Shown: positions 53,001-61,117 of the stretch, piece by piece
Numbering within the stretch: the stretch's first letter is position 1
Layout: every line of letters begins with the position of its first letter
Assembly: GCA_016842005.1 (NCBI GenBank)
Contig: JAENYD010000003.1
Location: forward strand, 1 to 64,000
Source of the DNA: Clostridium thermobutyricum
Lineage (GTDB): Bacteria; Bacillota; Clostridia; Ch29
DNA length: 64,000 nucleotides
Reading direction: 5' to 3'
The notes under the pieces: model-generated
Told to the model about the DNA's origin: nothing
Seen by the model: only the letters and a program-made list of their open reading frames with translations
The model's database searches: none
Position numbers and translations under genes: made by a program

Positions 53001-55761
53001 CCTGAAAGCCCATGAATACTGGCGAACCAAGGGGTTGGAGGTTGACCTGGTAATTTTGAACGAGGACGAAAGCAGTTACCTGCAGCCGCTAAGGGACCTT
53101 ATCAGAGAAGTTGTGGCTGCCAGCTATGGCAGGGACAAACAGGGGAAACCCGGCGGGATACATATTCTCAATACCAATACCATGCATGGGGATGACAGGG
53201 TGCTGCTGTACACTGTAGCAAGGGTTGTTCTTAAAGGCGGAGCCGGCCCTGTCAGTTCGCAGATTCTGCCGCAGGACAGCAGGGAAGATTTGTTGCCTCC
53301 CCAAATACCTCTCAGAAGGAAGGAATACAAATGCACCGGGGAGGAGCAGCCTTCGGACCTGCATTATTACAATGGATACGGAGGCTTCAGCAGAGACGGG
53401 AAAGAATATGTCATCAGGCTTAAAGACTATTCCAATACCCCTGCTCCCTGGATTAACGTGATCTCCAACGAGAAATTCGGATTCCAGGTTTCAGAGAGCG
53501 GTTCGGGTTTTACATGGGGAGAGAACAGCAGGGAAAACAAACTGACCCCATGGTCCAACGACCCTGTATCCGATCCGCCGGGAGAGATTATTTATCTGAG
53601 GGATGAAGACACCGGCCATGTATGGACCATAACGCCTCTCCCCGTCAGGGAAAAGGGAAGTTATACCATAAGACATGGGGCGGGTTATTCGGTATTCCGG
53701 CACAGCAGCAGCGGAATAGACGGCCGCCTTACACTGTTTGTATCCCGGGAAGACCCGGTTAAAATCAGCCTGGTGGAACTCAGGAATACAAGTAATACCA
53801 GAAGAAGAATAAGTATGACTTATTATATAAGGCCGGTACTGGGTGTGAACGGAGAAATAACACAGCAGTACATATCCACCGGCTGGGAGCAGAATACCGG
53901 GACAATTCTTGTCGAGAATTCGTATAATTCGGATTTTCCCGGCCGTACCGCCTTTGTGACATCTTCCGAAACAATAGAAAGTTATACCGGAGACCGGAGG
54001 GAATTTATCGGCCGGGGCAGGGACGTGGGCGGTCCGGCAGCCCTGGAGCGGGTATCTCTGTCCGGCAGGACAGGATGGGGATATGACCCCTGCGCCGCCC
54101 TGCGGGTAGTTGTGGAACTGGAGCCCGGCGGTAAGAAAGAAATGGTGTTCCTGCTGGGGCAGACCGAAACCCGTGACCAGGCAGTGGAAATAGTGACCAG
54201 GTATAAGGACGTGCCCACCTGCAAGGCTGCACTGGATGAGGTGAAAGGATACTGGGATAGGGTCCTGGGAACCATTCAGGTCAGAACTCCCGATTTATCC
54301 ATTGACCTGATGGTAAACCGCTGGTTCCTGTACCAGACAATAGCCTGCAGATTATGGGCCCGGTCAGCCTTTTACCAGTCCGGAGGAGCCTTCGGGTTCA
54401 GGGACCAGTTGCAGGATGTGGTTAATACTATTTATGCCCTTCCCGGGGCTGCCAGGGACCAGATTATTCTCCACAGCGCCCACCAGTATGTGGAAGGAGA
54501 TGTCCAGCACTGGTGGCATCCGGGGCCGGAAGAAAAAGGCATCCGGACGAGATTTTCCGACGACCTGCTGTGGCTGCCATACGCTGTTGCCGAATATGTC
54601 ACCAGGACAGATGATTATAGCCTGTTGCATCAAGAGGTGCCTTACCTGGAAGGGGAGCCCCTGGCGGAAGGAGAAGATGAAAAATACGGTACAGCATCCG
54701 TTTCGGATGAGAAAGCCACTGTTTATGAACACTGTATAAGGGCTATCGAGCGGTCCCTCAAATTCGGGGAACATGGCATACCCCTCATGGGGTCCGGGGA
54801 CTGGAACGATGGTATGAATACGGTGGGAAACAAAGGCAGGGGGGAAAGCATATGGCTGGGATGGTTTATATATACCATACTACATAAGTTCGTCCCCATA
54901 TGCAGGAATATGGACGATGCAGAACGCAGCGAAAGATACATACGAACCGCAGGGGAGATTGCAGAAGCCCTGGAAGAGAAAGGATGGGACGGCAGCTGGT
55001 ACCGGAGGGCGTATTTTGACGATGGAACGCCCCTGGGGTCTGCGGAAAACTCCGAGTGCATCATAGATTCCCTGGCCCAGTCGTGGTCGGTGATTTCGGA
55101 TGCGGCAAGGGAAGACAGGAAAAAAGAGGCGATGAAATCGGTAGAGCATTACCTGGTAAGGAGGGACACGGGACTGATACTTCTCTTTACGCCTCCCTTC
55201 GACAATAGTGATTTGGAGCCCGGGTATATCAAGGGATATGTTCCGGGGGTCAGGGAAAACGGGGGACAGTATACCCATGCGGCGGCCTGGGTGATAAAGG
55301 CCTTTGCCCTTATGGGAGACGGAGACAAGGCCTGGGAGCTGTTTAACCTGATAAACCCCGTAAATCATGCAAGGACGCCCATTGAATGTGCCACCTATAA
55401 GGTGGAGCCCTATGTGGCTGCGGCAGACGTATATGCAGTCAGCCCCCATGAAGGCAGGGGAGGATGGACCTGGTATACGGGAGCTGCCGGCTGGCTGTAC
55501 AGAGTGGCGGTGGAGTATATACTGGGGATGAAGAGAAAGGGCGAAAGGTTGAAGATTGACCCCTGCATACCGGGGGACTGGCGGGAATATTCCGTCAGTT
55601 ACCGGTATAAGGATACAGACTATCATATAACGGTCAAAAATCCGGAAGGCGTGAACCGGAATGTAAAGCAGGTTATGGTGGACGGCAGGATTATGGAGGA
55701 TAAGCTTATAGACCTGGTGAATGACGGTACCGACCACGGGGTTGAGGTAATCCTGGGGTAA
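47071..55761 (+). CDS. cyclic beta-1,2-glucan synthase (GT84 plus GH94)
   Basis: A 2896-residue membrane enzyme in the size range of NdvB/Cgs. One N-terminal helix (about 17-35) precedes a long cytoplasmic region. Helix pairs near 430-490 flank the GT84 glycosyltransferase with ITLDADTKLPMD and the HRWTRGDWQ acceptor motif (about 640-795). More helices lie near 835-1005. Two GH94-type modules complete the protein, with the phosphorylase/chain-length domain acid in GSGDWNDGMN near residue 2575. It should polymerise UDP-glucose into beta-1,2-glucan and cyclise it. The start is uncertain: the GTG at 47071 lacks a ribosome binding site and an ATG occurs at 47119. It is followed at 25 bp by gerA-type genes. 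Confidence 0.9.
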   Translation: MRQLASKTRGKEWQTGMNVAILILAVVLVLLFACRFTYRQKISFFTIKDVLLTPEQLENHAMEIAQSHSVSGRKRSARLLGARLGNSFQTISSIYKRLNEDARKGESMSPASEWLLDNFYKIEEQAKRIRRDLIKDRFLKLSILDNGPFAGYPRAYAIALEMVSHTDGRVDEGLLVKFVRTYQSETVLSIAEIWSLPLMTGIALIENIRGICEKIYDTQYQYRKAEKTAQKEQSEMLEEILKNLENTGRINTGYIEHLLGILRKKGVDTGEITHLIDEELEAYDTDVRKVIIREHEEQAALKVSIGNAITSLNIISVLDWSSIFETLSVVDDILMDDPAKVYARMDYESRDYYRRQIELISKKCRTSEISIAKKAVELGEEAAKNGCDEKLQHVGYYITDRGRKKLFEEYGLKGFTRHFHDYNVLVYLVPILLISVAVSAGLIWYAYDVAVKYGILLAVMTGIAVVVPASDIAVAIVNWIYTHAVRPAFLPKLEYKQGIPEDASTLVAITALLPGEKRVKELIERLEIYYLSNREENLYFALVGDFKDAVHKELPGDRDIIKAAREGINRLNRTYAGDKDIFFFLHRHRQYCEEQDNWMGWERKRGALVELNQLIAGAEDTSYSITAGDVTRLKAVRYVITLDADTKLPMDTAKKLIGCITHPLNRASISDGENIVREGYGLIQPRINVDVESANRSLFTRIFTDQGGIDPYTTAFSDIYQDLFSEGIFTGKGIYDIYVFNKVLKDAIPDNTVLSHDLLEGSYLRTGLATDLNLIDDYPSRYHSYITRQHRWTRGDWQIIRWLLSKVKNRKGEYVDNPLSLLSKWKILDNMRRSLASISTVLLLILGLTVLPGNPLVWVFFAVLTVLFPLITGILDYIILKYYKTVREKLHGDLITGLKSTLYQAVLMFVFLPHHAYIMADAIIRTLYRVLVSRRNLLEWVTAADVEKKLKSDRAGFVRRMRPAIYIAVAMIVLVLIIRPANWKYAVALGTVWVFSPIIAYRISRDEDRRVARLPEEDIRELRRFARKTWAYYEDFAGPENNYLPPDNFQVNPANGVAHRTSPTNIGFFLISMLGARDFGYLSTTQMIEKVEKTISTVEKMDTWKGHLFNWYNTKTLEPLRPYYVSTVDSGNMVGYLITLEEGLKEYLERPLFGRELVEGLRDTAWLVGERGRPNALYLETVLENKEFALKEFVDVINTLSITHYEVSAWAGKLHRLLNCIRSEMEKLLPPLEMIFDPPQFINELDIYGKIREQTERLKGPVSIMELGEIYRNVIKEIDSISEVILARAKERDYLLKFKEYLTVNSNNVNRIIEDFNNLIYRINLLAGNTEFVPLFDEKRQLFSIGYNVEEEKLTNSYYDMLASEARLASYIAIARREVPQKHWFKLGRALSLVDGYRGLVSWAGTMFEYMMPTLVMKNYFNTLLDETYATAIWTQKRYGQKRGVPWGTSESGFYAFDRLLNYQYKAFGVPDLGLKRGLIKDMVVSPYSTFLALPFAPVEAMENLKILVSEGMEGDYGFFEAIDYTPDRILYGDGKAIVESYMAHHQGMSFISLSNYLFNNIMQERFHSNPVMRSAEILLQEKVPLRVIITKQFKEQVERLDVRKQENVELIRSYGVPEGPIPRCHFLSNGRYSVMITDGGSGYSKKEHLQITRWREDALSEKYGTFIFLRDLKTNKVWSSTYEPIKVEPDGYKVTFRHDRAEFTRTDHNITTHTEIVVSPEDDVEIRRVTLTNHGNDTASIELTSYFETVLASHRSDIVHPAFNNLFVRTEAFPGYDSLIASRRPREQGQKTEWAVHTVTAEGETIGSTEYESSRHNFIGRGRNIFNPAALSQPLTNTTGIVIDPVMSLRKKVKLEPGRAVRVSFMTGVGGTRDDVVKLAKKYHDGSAVDRAFEIALERSKVEAAYLNLKAKEIEIYQDMVSPIIYHSPLRRRNEKFLKKNRKGQPALWAYGISGDLPVVLVTIKTVDDIDIVRDALKAHEYWRTKGLEVDLVILNEDESSYLQPLRDLIREVVAASYGRDKQGKPGGIHILNTNTMHGDDRVLLYTVARVVLKGGAGPVSSQILPQDSREDLLPPQIPLRRKEYKCTGEEQPSDLHYYNGYGGFSRDGKEYVIRLKDYSNTPAPWINVISNEKFGFQVSESGSGFTWGENSRENKLTPWSNDPVSDPPGEIIYLRDEDTGHVWTITPLPVREKGSYTIRHGAGYSVFRHSSSGIDGRLTLFVSREDPVKISLVELRNTSNTRRRISMTYYIRPVLGVNGEITQQYISTGWEQNTGTILVENSYNSDFPGRTAFVTSSETIESYTGDRREFIGRGRDVGGPAALERVSLSGRTGWGYDPCAALRVVVELEPGGKKEMVFLLGQTETRDQAVEIVTRYKDVPTCKAALDEVKGYWDRVLGTIQVRTPDLSIDLMVNRWFLYQTIACRLWARSAFYQSGGAFGFRDQLQDVVNTIYALPGAARDQIILHSAHQYVEGDVQHWWHPGPEEKGIRTRFSDDLLWLPYAVAEYVTRTDDYSLLHQEVPYLEGEPLAEGEDEKYGTASVSDEKATVYEHCIRAIERSLKFGEHGIPLMGSGDWNDGMNTVGNKGRGESIWLGWFIYTILHKFVPICRNMDDAERSERYIRTAGEIAEALEEKGWDGSWYRRAYFDDGTPLGSAENSECIIDSLAQSWSVISDAAREDRKKEAMKSVEHYLVRRDTGLILLFTPPFDNSDLEPGYIKGYVPGVRENGGQYTHAAAWVIKAFALMGDGDKAWELFNLINPVNHARTPIECATYKVEPYVAAADVYAVSPHEGRGGWTWYTGAAGWLYRVAVEYILGMKRKGERLKIDPCIPGDWREYSVSYRYKDTDYHITVKNPEGVNRNVKQVMVDGRIMEDKLIDLVNDGTDHGVEVILG

Positions 55762-55786
55762 CATTGTTAAAAGGCAGGGGAACAGT

Positions 55787-57442
55787 ATGGGAAAACACTC
55801 GAGGAAAGACCCCCGTTCTTTCAGGAAACCTGTCAAGGTGAAAGATAAAAGAGTGGAACAGATAATTGAGTCTGTGGAGCAGTACGGGGAAAATGTTGCA
55901 GAAGAGCTGCCGCTGACCGGGAAGGTGGAGGAAACCCATATTAAACTGGCGGAGATTTTCAAAAATTGTTATGATATAGTGTTGCGCCGGTTTACTGTGG
56001 GAAAGGACCGGACAGAGTGCCTGCTGGCTTATATTGAAGGGATTGTGGACAAGACCCGGGTCAATGACAATATTTTAAAAGCCCTGATGACCGAGACAAG
56101 GCAGGCTGAGGATAAAGGCGGGCCGGTCGGACCGGGAAGTCTGATGGAAATGGTCAGGAATACTTCTATTTCTGTGGGAAGGGTAGAAGAAGTATTCACT
56201 ATGAAGGAGGTTGTAAGACACATTCTTGCTGCCGGCTGCGTCCTGTTTATGGATGGCAGCTCTCATGCACTGGTCATCCATACCATAGGGGAACTGGGAA
56301 GAAGCGTTGAACAACCGGTTTCCGAGACTGTTGTAAGGGGACCCTTTGAAGCCTTTACCGAAAGGCTCAACGTTAATACCGCCCTGCTCAGGAAGAGAAT
56401 AAAAAGCCCGGATCTTAAGATGGAAAAATTCGTGTTAGGAAGACTGAGCAAAACGGATGTGGTACTGGTATATGTAAGGGGGCTGGCCGATGAAGGGACT
56501 CTGGATGAAATCCGGGAGCGGATTAACAGAATAGATACAGACATGATCGTGGACAGTTCTTATATAGAACAGTTCATTCAGGACAGCCCTTTTTCGCCTT
56601 TTCCACAGGCGGAGGCGGCAGAGAAGCCGGACGGGTGTGCTGCGGCCCTGGCCGAAGGCCGGTTTGTCATACTGGTGGACGGGTCTCCCATATCAATATT
56701 GGTGCCTGCGGTATTTGTACATTTTTTAGGATCCTCGTCTGATTATTACGAGAGGTTTTATTTTGCCTCTTTTATCAGGCTTATAAGATATATATCCCTT
56801 TTGATAGCCCTGCTGGGACCTTCGATATATATCGCCCTTACCACCTATCACCAGGAAATGATCCCCACACCCCTGCTGATAAATATTGCCATCGGCCGGG
56901 CAGAGGTGCCGTTTCCCGCTATAATTGAGGCCCTTCTCATGGAGATTACCTTTGAGATACTGAGGGAGGCGGGAGTGAGGCTGCCACCTCCGGTGGGTCA
57001 GGCGGTGAGTATTGTGGGGGCCCTGGTGGTGGGAGAGGCGGCCTACCAGGCGGGAATAGTCTCAAGGGCGATGGTCATAGTGGTGGCCATTACCGGTATT
57101 GCCTCTTTTACCATTCCGGCCTTCAATACAGGTATATCCATTAGATTGCTGCGGTTCCCCATCATGTTCCTGGCGGCAGCTCTGGGGGTCTTCGGAATAA
57201 TAATGGGGGTGCTGACAATCTTAATACATATGGCATCCCTCAGGTCGGTGGGAGTACCATTTCTTTCACCCATTACCCCGGTATCCCTCGGTGACTGGAA
57301 GGACGCGGTGGTCAGGTTCCCGTTGTGGAGCCTCCGTACCAGACCTGCATTTATCCAGAAAAATAACGTGGTGCGGATGAAAAAGGGACTGATGCCAGGA
57401 CCGCCCCGGGGACAGGGTAGCGGGGGAGGGGGACAGGGATGA
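55787..57442 (+). CDS. spore germination receptor subunit A (GerA/GerKA family)
   Basis: A 551-residue inner spore membrane protein of the GerA nutrient receptor family. The soluble N-terminal region (residues 40-300) contains FTVGKDRTECLLAYIEGIVD and the conserved LSKTDVVLVYVRG. Membrane segments lie at about 320-480 (LIALLGPSIYIALTTYHQEM, then the PFPAIIEALLMEITFEILREAG block). A proline/glycine-rich tail ends it. AGGGGAA precedes the ATG. Coupled to the C subunit by ATGA overlap. It lies only 25 bp after the glucan synthase gene. Confidence 0.93.
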   Translation: MGKHSRKDPRSFRKPVKVKDKRVEQIIESVEQYGENVAEELPLTGKVEETHIKLAEIFKNCYDIVLRRFTVGKDRTECLLAYIEGIVDKTRVNDNILKALMTETRQAEDKGGPVGPGSLMEMVRNTSISVGRVEEVFTMKEVVRHILAAGCVLFMDGSSHALVIHTIGELGRSVEQPVSETVVRGPFEAFTERLNVNTALLRKRIKSPDLKMEKFVLGRLSKTDVVLVYVRGLADEGTLDEIRERINRIDTDMIVDSSYIEQFIQDSPFSPFPQAEAAEKPDGCAAALAEGRFVILVDGSPISILVPAVFVHFLGSSSDYYERFYFASFIRLIRYISLLIALLGPSIYIALTTYHQEMIPTPLLINIAIGRAEVPFPAIIEALLMEITFEILREAGVRLPPPVGQAVSIVGALVVGEAAYQAGIVSRAMVIVVAITGIASFTIPAFNTGISIRLLRFPIMFLAAALGVFGIIMGVLTILIHMASLRSVGVPFLSPITPVSLGDWKDAVVRFPLWSLRTRPAFIQKNNVVRMKKGLMPGPPRGQGSGGGGQG

Positions 57443-58638
57443 GACGAAGTATTGTTCTTTTCCTGCTGATATGTGTCATGGCTGCATGCGGAAGCTGCTG
57501 GGGCAAGATGGAACTCAACGAGATTGGCATTGTGGTTGTAACGGCGGTGGATAAGGAGCCCGGTAGTGATTACCGCATAACCGTCCTCGCCATAAATCCT
57601 GTGGGAGCAGGAGGTATGATTCTTCCTCAGAGGTCCATTGCCTGGATAGGTACCGCCACCGGTTCAACCCTTATGGATGCGAGCAAAAACCTCAGGAGCA
57701 GCGCCTCAAAGAAGCTGGCCTGGTTTCACAACAGTATTATAATCATAGGTGAAGATATGGCCAGGAGCGGCGTGAGAGATATAATGGACTTCTTCCTGAG
57801 GAACTGGGAGATAAGGCACAGCAGTTACGTGGCGGTAAGTGAAGGGAGGGCCGTGGATATCCTGCAGGTACCAGCCCAGATAGAGAAAGATTTGTATATG
57901 CAGTTGGAAGGACAGATAAAAAACATCCCCAACAGGTCCAAGGCCTATGTGCCCAATTTAAAAGACTTTGCCCTCATGATGTCCGACACCTGCGCCGGGG
58001 GTGTTGCCGGGAAACTGGAATATCAGAAGATTTCCCGAAATACGTTTTCCACCTACAGTGAGGAGTACCGGAAACTCCTGCCTGAAGACGCAGAGACGGG
58101 AACAGTCCACCTGAACGGCAGCGCAATATTCAAGGATGATAAGCTGGCAGGCTGGTTTGATGAAACCGAGACAAGAGGTTTTATGTGGATAACCGGCAGG
58201 GTGAAACCGGGGGCGATTATTGTTGAGAGTAAAGGACCTGAAGACAGGCTGGCGGTGGAATACAAGGCCGCAAAAAGTGAAATTGATGCCGATCTAACAG
58301 ATGACGGGGTTATTATCACCGTAAAGCTCCGCTTAAAGGGGATGGTGGTGGAGCAATTCGGCAAGCAGGACTTTACCCGTGAAGAGAATATTGAACAGGC
58401 CGAGAGACTGCTGGCGCAGGAGGTTATCGATGAAATGAAGTCAGCGGTATACAAGGCACAAAAAGTATATGGTTCGGACATCTTCGGGTTCTGTAACTGC
58501 GTATTCAGAAAATACCCTCAGGTATACAGGAGTGAATTAAAGGACAAATGGGACCAGGCCTTTCAGGACCTGGAAGTGAGATATGAGGTGAAGGCCTCCA
58601 TTGAAAGGACCGGTATGATGGGGAAACCGCCTATGTAG
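57439..58638 (+). CDS. Ger(x)C-family germination receptor lipoprotein (subunit C)
   Basis: A 399-residue lipoprotein subunit of the germinant receptor. The signal sequence ends at a lipobox MAAC near residue 16, followed by GSCWGKMELNEIG, a clostridial variant of the usual WD/YWDRRE-like start. The central LAWFHNSIIIIGEDMARSG and the C-terminal three-domain GerC fold are recognisable. It follows gerA with a four-base overlap and precedes a small membrane protein. Confidence 0.92.
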   Translation: MRRSIVLFLLICVMAACGSCWGKMELNEIGIVVVTAVDKEPGSDYRITVLAINPVGAGGMILPQRSIAWIGTATGSTLMDASKNLRSSASKKLAWFHNSIIIIGEDMARSGVRDIMDFFLRNWEIRHSSYVAVSEGRAVDILQVPAQIEKDLYMQLEGQIKNIPNRSKAYVPNLKDFALMMSDTCAGGVAGKLEYQKISRNTFSTYSEEYRKLLPEDAETGTVHLNGSAIFKDDKLAGWFDETETRGFMWITGRVKPGAIIVESKGPEDRLAVEYKAAKSEIDADLTDDGVIITVKLRLKGMVVEQFGKQDFTREENIEQAERLLAQEVIDEMKSAVYKAQKVYGSDIFGFCNCVFRKYPQVYRSELKDKWDQAFQDLEVRYEVKASIERTGMMGKPPM

Positions 58639-58691
58639 GGGCCATTATCAATCTGATCCGCGACCGCCGGGGAGAAGGGCGAGGTGATATT

Positions 58692-58922
58692 ATGGTTTGC
58701 ATTATAACCATCGTTTTTGCTATTATAGCAGCGGTACAGGTAAAGACGACGGTCAGGAAGAAACTTTATCCGGAACTGGTGCTCAGCATGATACTATTGG
58801 CTGTTTCCCTAGTTTACAGTTATGGCGAAGTACTGGAATGGAACCTGCCGGGACCCACCAAATTTTTAACATATATATACGACCCTGTATCACACTACGT
58901 ATTCAAGGTGCTCCTGAAATAG
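58692..58922 (+). CDS. small two-helix membrane protein, germination operon
   Basis: A 76-residue protein with two predicted helices (VCIITIVFAIIAAVQV and LVLSMILLAVSLVYSY). GAGGTGATATT precedes the ATG. Small membrane proteins of this size often accompany germination-receptor genes; similarity to GerD-like or GerXA-associated proteins cannot be judged. Transcribed with the A and C subunit genes. Confidence 0.65.
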   Translation: MVCIITIVFAIIAAVQVKTTVRKKLYPELVLSMILLAVSLVYSYGEVLEWNLPGPTKFLTYIYDPVSHYVFKVLLK

Positions 58923-58929
58923 ATGCGAC

Positions 58930-58971
58930 TGAAGACAGGACGGGGGTATTATCGGAGGCAGCCATCGGATA
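58930..58971 (+). promoter_or_regulatory. possible partial copy of the structured intergenic element
   Basis: The stretch from AGGACGGGGG to CATCGGATAAAG aligns without gaps with the 3' half of copy B, sharing AGGACGGG, ATTA, CG and CATCGGATAAA. The 5' arm is not seen. It lies between the germination operon and a convergent oxidoreductase gene, so no gene is positioned to be controlled by it. Confidence 0.25.
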
Positions 58972-58995
58972 AAGGCTCGCAGCAAATCCGGCTTG

Positions 58996-60021
58996 TCACA
59001 ACCGGGAAAAGGGGTTCCTGTATATAAACCGTTTGACCACCGGCAGCCCGAGGAGGGTTATCAGCCTGTCATAGTCATTGTTGTCAAAAGTCCTCACCGT
59101 TTCGAGGTACCGGTGCAGATTTTCTGCGTCCTTCAGAAGCGGTGCCAGTTGACGGTTGTAGTCCAGGTTTTCCGCCAGGGACCTGGCTGCGATTGTTCCG
59201 CTTTCTATTGCCTTTATAGATCCAAATCCCAGCAAGTCATCCGTAACCCCGGCGGCATTTCCCGCAAGGAATACATTACCCGCCCGGACAGGGCAGGCAA
59301 ATCCTTCCCGGTACCGGTAGTCCGCAAGCTCAATTATCCTGTCAAGGCGTATGTCTTCCTTGTCCAGAAAAATATCCCAGCAGGTATCCATTTCACTTTG
59401 GCTGATATCGTTTATCACAAGTACCAGGTAAGCCATTTTGCGGTTAAAACAGACCATGTATGCACAGGCGTTTTTTGCATACTCTGTGTTAACCCACAAT
59501 TTAAGGACATGTACGTCAAAATCGCCTATGACGGAGGCCACTCTGACGCGGGTATAGCGGGTTGTTTTCCAGAGGTTCAGTTCCTCGGGGATACTGCTTT
59601 CGCCGGTGGCCGCCACGATATAGTCAAACTCATTCCGGATATCGCTGACATTTACATAGCTGTCATATAGGATATTCAGATCAGCGTCTTTAGCAATCTG
59701 GTTCTGCATTGAGTAGCTTTCCTGTCCCCTTTTGAATATGTAGCCCAGGTTTCCTCTGACAACTGCCTGTCTGGTGGGCCCGTATATTACAATTTTGTCC
59801 AGGATATGCATAGGGGTCAGGGAAACGCCGTAATTCTTCCGGAGGTATTTCAGGGGATCCCTGCAATGCCTGCTGAATATCTTCAGGATGCAGCAGGATA
59901 TGTCCGTTGTTTGGCCCATATAACTTTGTTTTTCAAAAATAACGGGATTTATTCCGTGTCTTATCAGTTCTCTGGCGCAGGAAAGCCCGGAAAGGCCCGC
60001 ACCCACAATTGCCACTTTCAT
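58996..60021 (-). CDS. FAD-dependent oxidoreductase, geranylgeranyl-reductase-like (paralog A)
   Basis: A 341-residue flavoprotein. The dinucleotide-binding motif is VGAGLSGLSCARELIRHG at the N-terminus. The second FAD motif is GNVFLAGNAAGVTDDLLGFG near residue 260, and the C-terminal ends with YDRLITLLGLP. It is closely related along its length to the gene at 61208 (shared LSGLSCA, NLGY, KRG, YDRLIT). The family includes geranylgeranyl and digeranylglycerophospholipid reductases and halogenase-like enzymes; substrate unknown. It converges on the germination operon and diverges from the small-protein cluster. Confidence 0.78.
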   Translation of the reverse strand: MKVAIVGAGLSGLSCARELIRHGINPVIFEKQSYMGQTTDISCCILKIFSRHCRDPLKYLRKNYGVSLTPMHILDKIVIYGPTRQAVVRGNLGYIFKRGQESYSMQNQIAKDADLNILYDSYVNVSDIRNEFDYIVAATGESSIPEELNLWKTTRYTRVRVASVIGDFDVHVLKLWVNTEYAKNACAYMVCFNRKMAYLVLVINDISQSEMDTCWDIFLDKEDIRLDRIIELADYRYREGFACPVRAGNVFLAGNAAGVTDDLLGFGSIKAIESGTIAARSLAENLDYNRQLAPLLKDAENLHRYLETVRTFDNNDYDRLITLLGLPVVKRFIYRNPFSRL

Positions 60022-60172
60022 TTTTCTGTGTCCCTTCGTACGAAATATTTGTTTCCAGGTTATTTTTCTCTTCCGGGGATAAAAATATTATAAGGAATAG
60101 TAAGCTTTCAGAATGAAAAGAATATTTGATATACGGATATTATGGAGGATATCAACCGATGGAGGTTATGGC

Positions 60173-60376
60173 ATGAAAAAAGTCCCCCGGCAGTATATTA
60201 TGAGCGATGCTTTAAGGTTATCCATTGAGAGAGAAGAGCTCCTCATAAACAAGTACGGAGAGTATTACGTAGAGTGCAAGGGTAAAGAATTCAAGGATAT
60301 GATAAAGGATTTTGAACGAACTTCCAGAAGACATATTGAGCTCATGAAAGACCTGATGATAAAGCTTCATCTGTAG
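60173..60376 (+). CDS. small helical protein 1, possibly ferritin-like or coat-related
   Basis: A 67-residue, highly charged, all-helical protein (SIEREELLINKYGEYYVECK). The Glu/Tyr spacing recalls one helix pair of ferritin-like or CotF-like spore coat proteins, but the resemblance is weak. The ORF track starts 20 codons early; GGAGG before the ATG at 60173 fixes the start. Followed by a second similar small gene after 15 bases. Confidence 0.65.
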   Translation: MKKVPRQYIMSDALRLSIEREELLINKYGEYYVECKGKEFKDMIKDFERTSRRHIELMKDLMIKLHL

Positions 60377-60391
60377 CAGGGCGGTGATAGT

Positions 60392-60619
60392 GTGAAGGAA
60401 GCGGATATTTTAAAGGATATACTGGAGTACCGGATTTCCAATCAAAAGTTCTACAATAACAATATGGTATATATGAGAAACCCGGAAATAAGGCGGCTGT
60501 ACACAGAGCTGCGGGATGATGAGATGAGGGCGATTGTAAAACTCCAGCAGGCCATTGAAAGGATGGAGGGGGACAGGGGTATCATCGGCAAGATAATAAC
60601 TTCAGGACCAAGGTATTGA
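60392..60619 (+). CDS. small helical protein 2, possibly ferritin-like or coat-related
   Basis: A 75-residue charged helical protein with a GTG start after GGGCGGTGATA. ILEYRISNQKFYNNNMVYMR and the following RRLYTELRDDEMRAIVKLQQ could form a helix pair as in rubrerythrin-like proteins, without a full metal site. No family is assigned. Spacing of 15 and 42 bp to its neighbours indicates one operon with 60173, 60662, 61114 and 61208. Confidence 0.65.
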   Translation: MKEADILKDILEYRISNQKFYNNNMVYMRNPEIRRLYTELRDDEMRAIVKLQQAIERMEGDRGIIGKIITSGPRY

Positions 60620-60661
60620 GAGAGCATTTGATACAATACAAAAGTCGGAAGCGGGGACAGT

Positions 60662-61117
60662 ATGATGGAGTGGATTATTCTTTTCGCTGTGAGCTGGATA
60701 CTGTTTTTTACCCTTGTGGACTGGAGCAAATTGGGAAAAAATGTATGGAGCGGGCTGCTGGCGGTGACCTGCCAGCTGTATGTTGATACCAGCAGTATAC
60801 GTCATAAATTTTACAGGATAGAGGATGCCGTATTATCGGTTTGGGGCTCATCTGCTTTTTTTGTGCTGGGGCCGGTACTTGTCGTTGGGATACTAATTGC
60901 CCAGTACCATCCAAAAAAGAAATGGATGACGGTATTTTATATCCTTGGCCTGTCCGGCCTGTACTCCCTGCAGGAGTATTTTCTGGTGATAAGACAAGCC
61001 GTTGTTTACCTGGACTGGCATTTCCACGAGAGCCTGGCGGTTAATACAGCAGTAATGGTGCTGCTCAGCTGGTTTTCTGTTGTTATCCTGAACAGGGGGG
61101 ACGGTATCCGGAAATGA
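60662..61117 (+). CDS. multi-helix membrane protein (CBO0543-like)
   Basis: A 151-residue integral membrane protein with four or five hydrophobic segments (IILFAVSWILFFTLVDW, FFVLGPVLVVGILIAQYH, then a tryptophan/histidine-rich connection and MVLLSWFSVVIL). The pattern of a polar Tyr-His-Pro loop followed by a Trp-His loop before the last helix resembles the CBO0543 family of sporulating Firmicutes, whose function is unknown. Its stop overlaps the next ATG by ATGA. Confidence 0.65.
   Translation: MMEWIILFAVSWILFFTLVDWSKLGKNVWSGLLAVTCQLYVDTSSIRHKFYRIEDAVLSVWGSSAFFVLGPVLVVGILIAQYHPKKKWMTVFYILGLSGLYSLQEYFLVIRQAVVYLDWHFHESLAVNTAVMVLLSWFSVVILNRGDGIRK

Noticed and set aside
52264-53013. 249-codon minus-strand ORF
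   Set aside because: Antisense to the glucan synthase gene, with no ribosome binding site or domain seen.
54880-55962. 360-codon minus-strand ORF
   Set aside because: It lies antisense to the 3' end of the glucan synthase gene and the start of gerA, both firmly identified. Its composition is Pro/Ser/Ile-rich shadow sequence and it has no recognisable domain.
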